Assembly: GCF_004151105.1 (NCBI RefSeq)
Contig: NZ_PHRF01000005.1
Location: forward strand, 62,001-126,000
Length of the DNA stretch: 64,000 bases
Source of the DNA: Streptomyces sp. L-9-10
GTDB lineage: Bacteria; Actinomycetota; Actinomycetes; Streptomycetales; Streptomycetaceae
Direction of reading: 5' to 3'
Positions 9,119 through 17,183 of this stretch are shown piece by piece. Below the pieces are notes generated by a model, which saw nothing but the letters and a program-made list of their open reading frames with translations, did not search any database and had not been told where the DNA came from. The translations under genes were made by a program, and so were the position numbers. The stretch's first letter is position 1. The number at the start of each line of letters is the position of its first letter.

Positions 9119-9613
9119 ATGTCCCTCCCCCACGCGTCTCTTCCGCAGTCATCCGTCCTCCAGCTGACCGGCGAGGACATCACCACCGACCGCTCCACCC
9201 GGCAGGCGAGGCTGAAGTGGGTGATCGTCGTGGACGGGAGTCTCCCGGCGGGCCGGATCACGAACGCCGCCGCGTGTATGGCCGCCGCCGTGGGAAAGGC
9301 GCTGCCCGGTCTCCTCGGCCCCGACGGCGCGGACGCCTCCGGCGTCACCCATCCCGGGCTGCCCTGGGCCGGCTGTACGGTCCTCGCCGCCGACGGCGGG
9401 ACCCTGCGCGCGCTGCGCGCGAAGGCGGCCACGAAGGACGAGGTGCTGATCGTGGACATGCCCGAACCGGCCCAGACCTCACGGGTGTACGACGAGTATC
9501 TCGGCGTGCTCGCGGGGACGGGCCAGGACGATCTGGGGTACTGCGCCGTCAGTCTGGTGGGCCCGCGCAACAGGATCGACCGGCTCGTCGGCGGGCTGAG
9601 TCTGCTCCGCTGA
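9119..9613 (+). CDS. DUF2000 family protein
   Basis: 164 residues; the core (KWVIVVDGSLPAGRITNAAA near residue 33, then the AATKDEVLIVDMPEPAQTSR region) matches my memory of DUF2000 proteins, which are small peptidyl-tRNA-hydrolase-like alpha/beta folds of unknown role. The first 30 residues form a poorly conserved lead. An AAGGAG at 9109-9114 fixes the ATG at 9119. The gene is divergent from an Lrp/AsnC regulator, a common pairing, so an amino-acid-related role is possible but is only inference. No signal peptide or membrane segment. Confidence 0.75.
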   Translation: MSLPHASLPQSSVLQLTGEDITTDRSTRQARLKWVIVVDGSLPAGRITNAAACMAAAVGKALPGLLGPDGADASGVTHPGLPWAGCTVLAADGGTLRALRAKAATKDEVLIVDMPEPAQTSRVYDEYLGVLAGTGQDDLGYCAVSLVGPRNRIDRLVGGLSLLR

Positions 9614-9742
9614 CCAGGTGATGATGACGGTGATCGTGATCGGATCGCCCGATATCCGTTACCGAGTGTGAGCCGCGGCGTTGAACGGGCGTGAGGCCGC
9701 ACATCGTGCGGCTGTGCTCCAAACGGTTCAAGGAGATTCTTG

Positions 9743-10018
9743 ATGTCGCGTATCGCGAAGGCAACAGCTGTTCTCGTCGGCACGGGCGCCGTGCTGGCCG
9801 GTGGCGCCGGTATGGCCGCTGCCGACGCCGACGCCGGGGGCGCCGCCATCGGCTCGCCCGGTGTCGTGTCGGGCAATGTCATCCAGGTGCCCCTGCACAT
9901 CCCGATCAACCTCTGTGGCAACACCATCGACGTGATCGGTCTGCTCAACCCGGCGTTCGGCAACCAGTGCGCCAACCTGTCGGGCGAGCACCACAAGCAC
10001 GGCGGCTACGGCGGCTGA
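9743..10018 (+). CDS. Short chaplin (hydrophobic surface protein)
   Basis: 91 residues: a signal peptide (basic start, hydrophobic AVLVGTGAVLAGGAGMA, cleavage after AAADA) followed by one chaplin domain (GSPGVVSGNVIQVPLHIPIN onward) with both conserved cysteines, in NLCGNT and GNQCAN. Chaplins assemble as amyloid films that lower surface tension and coat aerial hyphae. One domain and no sortase signal make it a short chaplin of the ChpD-H class; the two cysteines argue against a ChpE type. An unusual His/Gly tail (GEHHKHGGYGG) follows the domain. AAGGAG at 9730-9735 sets the ATG at 9743. Confidence 0.93.
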   Translation: MSRIAKATAVLVGTGAVLAGGAGMAAADADAGGAAIGSPGVVSGNVIQVPLHIPINLCGNTIDVIGLLNPAFGNQCANLSGEHHKHGGYGG

Positions 10019-10065
10019 TCACCGATGAGGACGCGCGGCCCGGGGGTCGCGCGCATCCGGTGAAG

Positions 10066-10100
10066 GACGGCCCCCCGCGTGGTCCACGCGGGGGGCCGTC
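10066..10100. terminator. Bidirectional terminator between chaplin and tyrosinase
   Basis: A nearly perfect inverted repeat with 17-base complementary arms (10066-10082 and 10084-10100) lies between the stops of the convergent chaplin and tyrosinase genes. Confidence 0.8.
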
Positions 10101-10115
10101 GTGTCTGCCGGAGAG

Positions 10116-10979
10116 TCACTCTGCGTAGCGGTACAGGTCCCTGTGGTCGAGGAGTTGGGACGGCCTCACGTTCCAGGGCGGCATCGGTTCCACCAGACTG
10201 ATCGCCCGGCCGCGCTGCGGGTCTCCGGCGCCCAGCTTCGTCCTCGGCAGATAGGTCGCCTTCGGGTGTCTGCGCTGCCAGCGGTCCCAGAGCAGATCGA
10301 CGAAGGCGTGGTGCAGCCAGAAGACGGGGTCGTCGGGGGAGGCGCCGCCGAGCATATGGCCGCCGATCCAGCGGTGTACGCGGTTGTGGTTGCACCAGGG
10401 CGCGTCACCTCCTGAGATCCAGCCCTCCAGCCGGTTACGGAAGCCGGCGGCCGACGTCGAGTCCCACGGGGCCATGTCGTACACCTTCTCGTTCATCGCC
10501 CAGTCCAGTTCGCTCTTGGTGGGCAGCGCGACCGGCTCGGAGGGACGGCCGAGATCGCGGGTGAGGAACTTCCCCTCCGTCACCCCGCCCCTGATCGTCC
10601 AGTTGCCCTCCTTGTAGGCGAACGGACCGGTGACGACCTGCTGGTCGCGCGGCCGGCCGGTCCCGCCGAGGAAGTCCTCGGACCAGAGCGTGGCGGCGGG
10701 TGTGTTGTCGGTGGTCCAGTCCCAGTACGGAACGGTCACCTTCGGGTCCACCCGCTGGAGCGCGCGCTCGAACTCCAGCAGGAAGCGCCGGTGCCAGGGG
10801 AAGAACGACGGGGCCATGTGCCCGGCGCGCGGTCCGCCCTCCGCGTCGGAGACGTGGTACTGGACGTGCAGCCGGACGAACTCGTCGTACTCACCACGCC
10901 GTTTGAGCTCCAGGACGGCGCTGACGAAGCTCTTCTTCTCGGCGCTGGTGAGATTCCGCTGGTTCTTTCTGATGTACAC
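10116..10979 (-). CDS. melC2: Tyrosinase (MelC2-type, type-3 copper)
   Basis: 287 residues. CuA ligands are visible as VRLHVQYH and the HMAPSFFPWHRRFLLEFE block; CuB ligands as the CNHNRVHRWIGGH stretch and DDPVFWLHHAFVD near residues 210-235. It oxidises tyrosine to DOPA and dopaquinone, giving melanin. The protein has no signal peptide and is expected to leave the cell bound to the MelC1 caddie, which also helps load copper. The start is the GTG at 10979: it has a GGAGGG 8 bp upstream and gives the family N terminus (VYIRKNQRNLT), whereas the longer frame to 11096 does not. MelC1 lies 52 bp upstream on the same strand. Confidence 0.95.
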   Translation of the reverse strand: MYIRKNQRNLTSAEKKSFVSAVLELKRRGEYDEFVRLHVQYHVSDAEGGPRAGHMAPSFFPWHRRFLLEFERALQRVDPKVTVPYWDWTTDNTPAATLWSEDFLGGTGRPRDQQVVTGPFAYKEGNWTIRGGVTEGKFLTRDLGRPSEPVALPTKSELDWAMNEKVYDMAPWDSTSAAGFRNRLEGWISGGDAPWCNHNRVHRWIGGHMLGGASPDDPVFWLHHAFVDLLWDRWQRRHPKATYLPRTKLGAGDPQRGRAISLVEPMPPWNVRPSQLLDHRDLYRYAE

Positions 10980-11031
10980 CGGTGAGGCCCTCCAGCCGTC
11001 GGATGCGATGAGACGGGGTGGTCCGGGCGGG

Positions 11032-11646
11032 TCAGATGTGGTGGACCGGCCCGTCGAGGGCCAGTTGCGCGCCCCTGAGGTCCCTGACCGCCGCACGGGC
11101 CGCCGCGAGCGGCGTCGGGAACGACTCGTAGTGGTTGACCATGCTCAGATAACCGCCGTCGGCCCGCCGCATCAGCCGGAGCGGCCGGCCGTCGATCCGG
11201 ATGTCGGGCAGGGAGGGGGGAGACAGCGCGGAGACGTCCGAGTCGGCCGAGACCGCGGCCAGGGAGCCGGGATGCGCGGTGCCGGAGCGGCCGATCTGGA
11301 TACGCCGTCCGCGGTACATCTCGTCGAGGACTCCGCCGGCCTCGGTCTCCGCGCTCCGTGCCGGGCTTCCGGTCGCCGCGCCGACGGCGTCGCGGCCCGC
11401 CCTGAGGACGGGCGCCAGCACCGCCGCGGTGCCCGCGACGACGCCCAGCGTGAAGAGCGCGCGCAGCAGCCCGCGCCGCGGCCTGCCGCGGCCGGACGGC
11501 TCTGTCGGGGCGGCGCCCGGTACCCCGACGGCGTTCCCGCCGGACTCCGTATTCCCGCCGGACACCATCCCGTTGGTCCGCCTGGCGTCCTTGCCCTCGG
11601 GAAGCGTCCTCGTACGGTCCGGCTCCGCATGGATTCCCGCCGGCAT
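11032..11646 (-). CDS. melC1: Tyrosinase co-factor (MelC1 caddie)
   Basis: 204 residues. The C-terminal half carries the MelC1 signature: DEMYRGRRIQIGR, IDGRPLRLMRRADGGYLSMV, then the NHYESFPTPLAAARAAV block. It escorts apo-tyrosinase through the Tat pathway and delivers copper. The export signal (RPRRGLLRALFTLGVVAG) sits about 60 residues in, after an Arg- and Gly-rich lead; typical MelC1 proteins are about 140-150 residues with the signal near the N terminus, so this one is long. ATG 11646 has a GGAGG 5 bp upstream. A start nearer the RR motif is possible. Confidence 0.9.
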   Translation of the reverse strand: MPAGIHAEPDRTRTLPEGKDARRTNGMVSGGNTESGGNAVGVPGAAPTEPSGRGRPRRGLLRALFTLGVVAGTAAVLAPVLRAGRDAVGAATGSPARSAETEAGGVLDEMYRGRRIQIGRSGTAHPGSLAAVSADSDVSALSPPSLPDIRIDGRPLRLMRRADGGYLSMVNHYESFPTPLAAARAAVRDLRGAQLALDGPVHHI

Positions 11647-11815
11647 GTAGGCCTCCGCTCGTCGAGCACTGCTGGTCGGGGCGGCGGCCCACCGCGCGGC
11701 GAGCGCGCGGAGACGGGCCGTGGCCCCGACCGGCACAACGACACGGCGGCCGATCAGTTCTCCGGCGGGTGAACCGGCTTCGCCGTGACCGGGCGAGCCG
11801 CGCCCACACGCGAAA

Positions 11816-11849
11816 GCCGGTCCGACGGCGGTGAACCCGTCGGACCGGC
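11816..11849 (-). terminator. Terminator downstream of chitinase
   Basis: Perfect 13-bp arms at 11816-11828 and 11837-11849 around an 8-nt loop, 17 bp beyond the stop of the minus-strand chitinase gene. It lies in the 220-bp spacer before melC1, which otherwise shows only the melC1 RBS. Confidence 0.75.
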
Positions 11850-11866
11850 CTCTGCCCGGATGCCGC

Positions 11867-12931
11867 TCAGCAGCTCAGATTGGACCCGGGAGTGGTCCCG
11901 AGGATCTGCACGAAGCGCTGGTAGTTGTTGATACGGCTCTGCACCTGTCCGGGGTTGCCCCCGTTGCACTCGATGCTGCCGTTGATGCTGCGGATGGTCT
12001 CACCGAAGCCGCGGCTGTTGACCATGGCGTTGTGCGGGGTCATCGTGCCGGGGCCGGTCTGGGTGTTCCAGTACCAGAGGGCGGTCTTCCAGGCCACGGC
12101 CGAGTCGTTCTGCACGAGCCAGGGGTTGTTGAGCAGGTCGATGCCCAGCGCGTCCCCGGCCGCCTTGTAGTTGAAGTTCCAGCTCAGCTGGATCGGGCCG
12201 CGGCCGTAGTACGCCGCCTGGCCCGCCGGGCAGCCGTAGGACTGCGAAGCGTCGCAGTAGTGCGGGTAGTTGGCGGTGTTCTGCTCGACGATATGGACGA
12301 GCCCACCGGTCTCGTGGCTGACATTGGCCAGGAACGCGGCGGCCTCCTGGCGCTTGATCGTGTCGCTGCCGGTGTTCGCGAAACCGGGGTAGGCGCTGAG
12401 GGCGGCGGTCAGCCCGCTGTAGGAGTAGAACGGGTTCCGGCTCGGGAACATCTGGTTGAACTGGCCCTCGCTGACCACGAATCCGCCCTGGGGCGGCGGG
12501 GTGGTGCCGTCGCAGGTGTACGGCTCCCAGTACCAGGTGCTGATGACCGGGTCGTAGCCCGGGTTGTCGTGCTCGGCCCGGTAGAACCTGCCGTCGGTGT
12601 ACTTGACGATGTCGCCGGCGACATACGCGCGGCCCGCGACCCAGGCCGGGTGGTCACAGCTGTCACCGGAACCGCCACCGGGGCTGGAGCCGTCACAACT
12701 GCCCTGGTCGGCCCAGACGTCGGAGGTACCGGGGGCCTCCCCCTGGGTCCACCACTTCGCCGACCAGTTGTGACCGTTGTACGAGGCGACGCCGCCGCCG
12801 GTGTAGACGGCGGAGGCGCTCCAGCCGGGGCCGCAGGCCGCGGCGGCTGAGGCGGATGACGCGGGCAGGAACACCGCGAGGGCGAGGGCCGAAACCATCG
12901 CCGTGAGCAGGGCAAGAACTCGCTGTCTCAA
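11867..12931 (-). CDS. Secreted GH19 chitinase with two chitin-binding modules
   Basis: 354 residues. A signal peptide (RQRVLALLTAMVSALALAVF to ASA) is followed by two CBM5/12-type chitin-binding modules (about 35-80, WSAKWWTQGEAPG; about 92-140, WVAGRAYVAGDIVKY), a short Pro/Gly linker, and a GH19 catalytic domain (about 150-354) with the acid glutamate in NVSHETGG and the typical YYGRGPIQLSWNFNY. It cleaves chitin with inversion. The start is taken as TTG at 12931, which has AAGGAG 8 bp upstream (12940-12945); the GTG at 12940 overlaps that RBS. Two tandem CBM5/12 modules are more than the single module of most Streptomyces GH19 enzymes. A DasR-type operator lies upstream. Confidence 0.94.
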   Translation of the reverse strand: MRQRVLALLTAMVSALALAVFLPASSASAAAACGPGWSASAVYTGGGVASYNGHNWSAKWWTQGEAPGTSDVWADQGSCDGSSPGGGSGDSCDHPAWVAGRAYVAGDIVKYTDGRFYRAEHDNPGYDPVISTWYWEPYTCDGTTPPPQGGFVVSEGQFNQMFPSRNPFYSYSGLTAALSAYPGFANTGSDTIKRQEAAAFLANVSHETGGLVHIVEQNTANYPHYCDASQSYGCPAGQAAYYGRGPIQLSWNFNYKAAGDALGIDLLNNPWLVQNDSAVAWKTALWYWNTQTGPGTMTPHNAMVNSRGFGETIRSINGSIECNGGNPGQVQSRINNYQRFVQILGTTPGSNLSC

Positions 12932-13013
12932 ACGACTCACTCCTTCGCGCGAGCGGCCGCTGCCGGCGCTCGCCATGGGGGGTGAGGGAACCAAAGCGGA
13001 ATTGTGCGGGCCC

Positions 13014-13033
13014 TGTCAAGGTCTAGACCAAGT
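13014..13033 (-). promoter_or_regulatory. DasR-type operator (dre) overlapping chitinase -35
   Basis: A perfect palindrome GGTCTAGACC at 13020-13029, extended as ACTTGGTCTAGACCTTGACA on the minus strand, resembles the DasR consensus ACTGGTCTAGACCACT. It abuts a TTGACA -35 hexamer (13014-13019, minus strand) about 85 bp before the chitinase start. GlcN-6-phosphate-controlled repression by DasR is known for Streptomyces chitinase genes. The rest of the 210-bp spacer up to 13141 shows only scattered GTTCA words. Confidence 0.8.
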
Positions 13034-13141
13034 CAGTGGCCGATGGGCCGTCCGTTCCCCTTCGTTCACGGCGGTTCGTCCCCGGACATTCAACGGGCGT
13101 TCCGGCTGAGGCCGTTCAACAGGCCCTCCGTTTCCGGCCGT

Positions 13142-14167
13142 TCAGGGGTGCGGCCGGGCGAGCGTGGAGGCCCGCACCACGAGTTCGGGCTGGAGCACGA
13201 TGCGCCGGTGCTCGTGGTGCGCGGCATCGTCGCCGGTCTCCTCGATGAGCAGATCCGCCGCGGCCCCGCCCAGCCGGAAGGCCGGCTGGCGCACCGACGT
13301 CAGCGGCACGGCCGCGGCCGACGCGAACTCTATGTCGTCGTAGCCGACGAGGGCGATGTCCTCGGGCACCCGTATTCCGGCGTGGTACAGCGTCTGCAGC
13401 ACGCCCAGTGCGAGCAGGTCGTTGGCGCAGAACACCGCGCTCGGCCGGGACTCCATACCGAGCAGCCGTGCCCCGGCGTCCCGTCCCGCGACGACATCGA
13501 GCCGCGCGGCCTCGACATGGCGGAGCGCCCCGGGCGGCAGCCCCGCCTCCGCGAGGGCGAGCAACGCGCCCTCACGGCGGTTCCGGCACTGCGCCAGATG
13601 CATCGGGCCGCTGACGTACGCGATCTCCCGGCAGCCGCGCCGCAGCAGATGACGTACGGCCAGGGCGCCGCCGGCCACATCGTCGACGGAGACCGAACAG
13701 CCGTCCGCGCTGGGCACGATGCGGTCGACGAGGACGAACGGGATGCCGTGGCGCCGGAACGCGTCGAGATTGCGTCCGCTCATATCGGCCGGGGTGACCA
13801 GCACGCCCCGTACCTGCTGCTCGGAGAAGAGATGGAGATAGGTGGCCTCCTCCGCCGGGCTCTCCGCGCTGTTGCACAGCATCACGCCGAGCCCGGCGGC
13901 ACGGGCGGAGCGCTCCGCGCCCGAGGCGACCGCGACGAAGAAGGGATTGGCCATGTCGAGCACGAGCATGGCCAGAATGCGGCTGCGGCCCGCGCGCAGC
14001 TGGCGCGCGGACTCACTGCGCACGTAGCCGAGCCGCTCTATGGTGGACAGGACACGCTGGCGGGTCTCCTCGGTCACGGACTCGGGGCGGTTGATCACAT
14101 TCGAGACGGTGCCCACCGAGACACCGGCCGCGCCGGCCACGTCCTTGATTCCCACCGGACGACGCAT
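13142..14167 (-). CDS. LacI-family repressor, end of rhamnose minus arm
   Basis: 341 residues: an N-terminal LacI helix-turn-helix and hinge (GIKDVAGAAGVSVGTVSNVI near residues 6-25) and a periplasmic-binding-protein-like effector domain (LAMLVLDMANPFF to VGYDDIEFASAAAVPLTSVR). It is strikingly similar along its whole length to the LacI at 27624-28667, including the recognition helix, so both probably read the same operator. The ATG overlaps the stop of the isomerase gene (ATGA, 14167), so it is translated as the last gene of the minus-strand rhamnose arm. Effector probably L-rhamnose or a product of it (inference). Confidence 0.92.
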   Translation of the reverse strand: MRRPVGIKDVAGAAGVSVGTVSNVINRPESVTEETRQRVLSTIERLGYVRSESARQLRAGRSRILAMLVLDMANPFFVAVASGAERSARAAGLGVMLCNSAESPAEEATYLHLFSEQQVRGVLVTPADMSGRNLDAFRRHGIPFVLVDRIVPSADGCSVSVDDVAGGALAVRHLLRRGCREIAYVSGPMHLAQCRNRREGALLALAEAGLPPGALRHVEAARLDVVAGRDAGARLLGMESRPSAVFCANDLLALGVLQTLYHAGIRVPEDIALVGYDDIEFASAAAVPLTSVRQPAFRLGGAAADLLIEETGDDAAHHEHRRIVLQPELVVRASTLARPHP

Positions 14168-15591
14168 CAGACGGAGACCTCGACCAGCTCCAGTCCGGTC
14201 AGCCCGGACAGCGCGCGCAGTTCCGGCAGCAGCGCGCCGGTGGCCAGCGCCCAGTGATGGCCGACCCCGCTGGCGCTCCAGGCATCGGTCCACTCCCCCG
14301 GGTCGCAGCCGAAGTCGACGCGCGAGGTGGTGTTGCCGATCTCCAGATGCGGGCCGGGGACGACCTCGCCCTCGGCGGCGATCAGCCGGTAGCGGCCGTC
14401 GCGGCTCTGACCGAGCCCGACCAGCGTGACGGGTCCGTGCCGTACGTCGAACTCGACGGAGACTCCCCAGCCGCGCTTGCCGTGGTAGACGCCGAGCCCG
14501 CGCAGCAGGGGCTTGCGGGCGCTGATGGCGAGATGCCCGGGTCCGTCGTGGCCCATCTCGACCACTCCGGCCGTGAAGTCCAGCGCCTGGAGTTCGGTGA
14601 ACGAGCCGCCGGCGCCGAGCCGGTCCGCGATCAGCATGGCCAGGGAGGTGCGCAGTTCGTACTCGCCACAGGCCGGGATGCCGCGTGCGGTGAGCAGCGA
14701 GGAGCCGAGGATCATGCCCGCGCCGAGACGTTCGTGGACCTCGGCGTCCAGCCCGCGGTGGTAGTACGCGAGCGAGTCCAGGTCGAAGTCCTCGACCAGC
14801 CGGTCGAGGCCGACGGCGACACGGGCCGCCCAGCGGAGGTCTTCCTCGACCACGGAGTCGGCGAGTGCGAACACCTCGCGGGTCTCGTCCAGTTTCGCGG
14901 TGAGGTCGTCGTCCTTGACCTGCTCCACCCGTACCCGCAGGTCGTCGAACTCGACGACCTCCACATGGCCGCCGAGCCGGCCCGGGACCATGGTGAGGTC
15001 CGTGGAGACGTCGTACATCCCGGGGTAGAGATGGCCCATCAGACCGTGCCGGCCGTTGCGCAGCACCGAGCGGACCCCGGCGGCGCGGATCCAGCGGCCG
15101 ATGCGCTGCCAGGCGCGCTCGTCCTCCAGATGGCCGGAGACCGAGCGGAACGGTACGCCGACGCGTTCGAAGGCGTTGGCCATCTCCGGCAGCGGGCAGG
15201 CACCGCAGTACGCCAGCCACTGTCCGGTGTCGAACGCGGCGTGGTCCATGGCGGGGCCGGGCTGGAGGTTGATGAGCAGGACGGGCGCGCCGCTGCGCTG
15301 TGCGATGGGCACGAGCATCGTGGCCGTCATATAGGTGGTGAGGAAGCCGACGATCAGGTCGCAGTCGGCGGCGCGCAGTTTCTCGGCGGCCTCGGCGCCC
15401 TCCTGGGCGTCGGAGATGAAGCCGACGTCGACGACCTCGGCGTCGAACTCCCGCATCCGTACGGTGACACGGTCGGCGGAGCGCTGGAGTTGCGGGAGCA
15501 GATCGGGGAACTGCGGCCAGTAGGCGCCGAGTCCCCCGGCGACCAGGCCGATCCTGGGTTTGCGGGCGACGGCGGGAGTGCGTGCGTTCAT
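14167..15591 (-). CDS. L-arabinose/L-fucose isomerase-like protein
   Basis: 474 residues. The N-terminal part (RIGLVAGGLGAYWPQFPDL, then GFISDAQEGAEAAEKLRAADCDL, IVGFLTTYMTATMLVP) has the layout of the AraA/FucI fold, and the C-terminal part (EMGHDGPGHLAISARKPLLR) carries a metal-ligand-like His as in AraA. These enzymes interconvert aldoses and ketoses using Mn2+. It lies between the BNR-type gene (34 bp upstream) and the LacI gene (4-bp overlap). Because the plus arm already encodes a true L-rhamnose isomerase, this is a second isomerase with a different fold in one regulon; its substrate may be another deoxy- or pentose sugar. ATG 15591 has an AAGGA about 8 bp upstream. Confidence 0.8.
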   Translation of the reverse strand: MNARTPAVARKPRIGLVAGGLGAYWPQFPDLLPQLQRSADRVTVRMREFDAEVVDVGFISDAQEGAEAAEKLRAADCDLIVGFLTTYMTATMLVPIAQRSGAPVLLINLQPGPAMDHAAFDTGQWLAYCGACPLPEMANAFERVGVPFRSVSGHLEDERAWQRIGRWIRAAGVRSVLRNGRHGLMGHLYPGMYDVSTDLTMVPGRLGGHVEVVEFDDLRVRVEQVKDDDLTAKLDETREVFALADSVVEEDLRWAARVAVGLDRLVEDFDLDSLAYYHRGLDAEVHERLGAGMILGSSLLTARGIPACGEYELRTSLAMLIADRLGAGGSFTELQALDFTAGVVEMGHDGPGHLAISARKPLLRGLGVYHGKRGWGVSVEFDVRHGPVTLVGLGQSRDGRYRLIAAEGEVVPGPHLEIGNTTSRVDFGCDPGEWTDAWSASGVGHHWALATGALLPELRALSGLTGLELVEVSV

Positions 15592-15625
15592 GGCGATTCC
15601 TTCGTGCCTCTGGACGGGTGGTGCC

Positions 15626-17086
15626 TCACGACGGGAGCCGGAAGTCGATGACCCGGAGGGGCGAGGGCGTGGTGCCGGCCGACTTCCGCTGATACATGAA
15701 CGAGAGAACGCCGTCCTGGGCGACACGGGTGTCGTCCACGACGACCTCGCCGAAGGCGTTCAGCCCCGCGCCGTCGAACAGGGTCCTCCAGTCGGTGTAC
15801 CCCGAGGACCTGGAGGCGGCGGCGATCCGGCCGTACGGCATCACGGCGTAGGCGTTGTCATGGCGGTCGAGGACGAGCCTGGTGCGCTGGCTGGAGTCGA
15901 GCGGAACCGGTATCTCGGTCTTCTTCCAGGCGCCCGTGGAGTCCTTGAGGAGGTGGAAGGCGCGGCCGTTGGCCGTCCGGTCGGCGGCGTAGCCGGTGGT
16001 GCACTGGCCGAAGCGGCCGGGGACGTAGCTGATGATCGCGTGTGGCAGCCCGGCGGAGTCCGTTGCCTGGCTCTCCTGGTTCATCAGGGAGTGGTCGGGG
16101 TTGAGCGGGTCGACGACCGTTCCGGGGTCGCCGACCGCTACGGGATCGGGGCCGCCGGTGGTGCCGACCACCGTCCCCGCCGCGTTGCGCCAGGTACGGC
16201 CGCGGTCGGCGCTGTACACATAGCCGGTGTCGTGGTTGGTGAGCCCGCCGGGGGCGCACATGACGGCGCTGTTCTGTTCGCGCCAGGTGTAGAAGGCGTG
16301 CAGCCGGCCGTCGGCGCCGTAGTCGACGCCGTGCAGATACATGTTGCGGGCGGTGCTCGATCCGTGCTCGCTGGTGTACGTACCCGTCGAGGCGGACCAT
16401 TCGCCGAGTGCGGTCCACCGGGAACCGTCGTACTCGGCCAGCGCGTTGCGGCCGTTGCCCGAGACACCGGCGCGGTAGCTGAGCTGGAGCCGGCCCTCGG
16501 GGGTGGCGACGAACTGCGGATAGGTGAACCGCGGAGTGAGCGCGAGACCGTCGAGCGTGGTCTGTACGGCGCCGAACTGGCCGCTGTTCCAGGCGTGTCC
16601 GGTGGGATCGTCCAGCAGTCCGGCGGCCGACTTCACATAGAAGAAGCCGTTGCTGTGCGAGTCCATGTTCAGGTGCAGCCGGCCGTCGACCCGCGAGAGG
16701 CCCATGGAGATGACGTTGTGGGAGTCATCGACGGTGAGCCGATGCGGCAGCCGCGCGGTCTGCCAGCTGGACGCGCCGAGGGCACGGCGGGCGACGACGG
16801 CGGTGCGGTCGGCCGTGTACCAGGCGGCGTACTGGTGGCCCTGATAGGTGAGCAGGCCGTTCTTCTGGAAGGAGTTGTTGTTGACCAGGCCGTCGTACGA
16901 GACGAAGTAGATGGCCCGGCTGTCGAGTTGGGTGTCGGCGACCCTCGTGAGCGCCGGGCCGGGAGCGTCCGCGCGGGCCGTGCCCGTCGTGGGCCCCTGG
17001 GCCGCCGCGCCGGACGGGGGCGCGACGGCGAGGAGTGCGGTGGTGAGCAGTGCCATGGCCGGAACCACGGCGGTGAGACGTCTCAT
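15626..17086 (-). CDS. Secreted BNR-repeat (BNR_4-type) protein, candidate rhamnosidase or rhamnose lyase
   Basis: 486 residues with a signal peptide (RRLTAVVPAMALLTTALLAV to AAA) and a beta-propeller sequence. Its blocks HQYAAWYTADRTAVVARRAL, DDSHNVISMGLSRVDGRLHL, RNMYLHGVDYGADGRLHAFY and TGYVYSADRGRTW are those of the BNR_4 family. This family includes L-rhamnose-alpha-1,4-glucuronate hydrolases and lyases (CAZy GH145 and PL42) and ulvan lyases. Lying in a rhamnose uptake operon, between the mutarotase and isomerase genes, it most likely frees L-rhamnose from plant or gum glycans outside the cell; this is inference from family plus context. A GGAG lies 8 bp before ATG 17086. Confidence 0.82.
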   Translation of the reverse strand: MRRLTAVVPAMALLTTALLAVAPPSGAAAQGPTTGTARADAPGPALTRVADTQLDSRAIYFVSYDGLVNNNSFQKNGLLTYQGHQYAAWYTADRTAVVARRALGASSWQTARLPHRLTVDDSHNVISMGLSRVDGRLHLNMDSHSNGFFYVKSAAGLLDDPTGHAWNSGQFGAVQTTLDGLALTPRFTYPQFVATPEGRLQLSYRAGVSGNGRNALAEYDGSRWTALGEWSASTGTYTSEHGSSTARNMYLHGVDYGADGRLHAFYTWREQNSAVMCAPGGLTNHDTGYVYSADRGRTWRNAAGTVVGTTGGPDPVAVGDPGTVVDPLNPDHSLMNQESQATDSAGLPHAIISYVPGRFGQCTTGYAADRTANGRAFHLLKDSTGAWKKTEIPVPLDSSQRTRLVLDRHDNAYAVMPYGRIAAASRSSGYTDWRTLFDGAGLNAFGEVVVDDTRVAQDGVLSFMYQRKSAGTTPSPLRVIDFRLPS

Positions 17087-17124
17087 GTCCGTATCTCCAG
17101 GTCTCCAGATCTCTGGATCGTGAG

Positions 17125-17151
17125 GGCGGTTCCGGCGGTTCCGGCGGTGCG
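17125..17151. repeat. Three 9-bp tandem repeats in spacer
   Basis: GGCGGTTCC occurs twice and GGCGGTGCG once, head to tail, inside the 97-bp gap between the mutarotase and BNR genes. Upstream of it (17096-17120) are partly symmetrical CCAGATCTCTGG words. No function is evident. Confidence 0.7.
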
Positions 17152-17183
17152 GGCAGTGCACGTGATTCGGCGGTCCGGGCGGC

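Noticed and set aside
9743..10018. ChpE-type chaplin
   Set aside because: ChpE lacks the paired cysteines that are present here.
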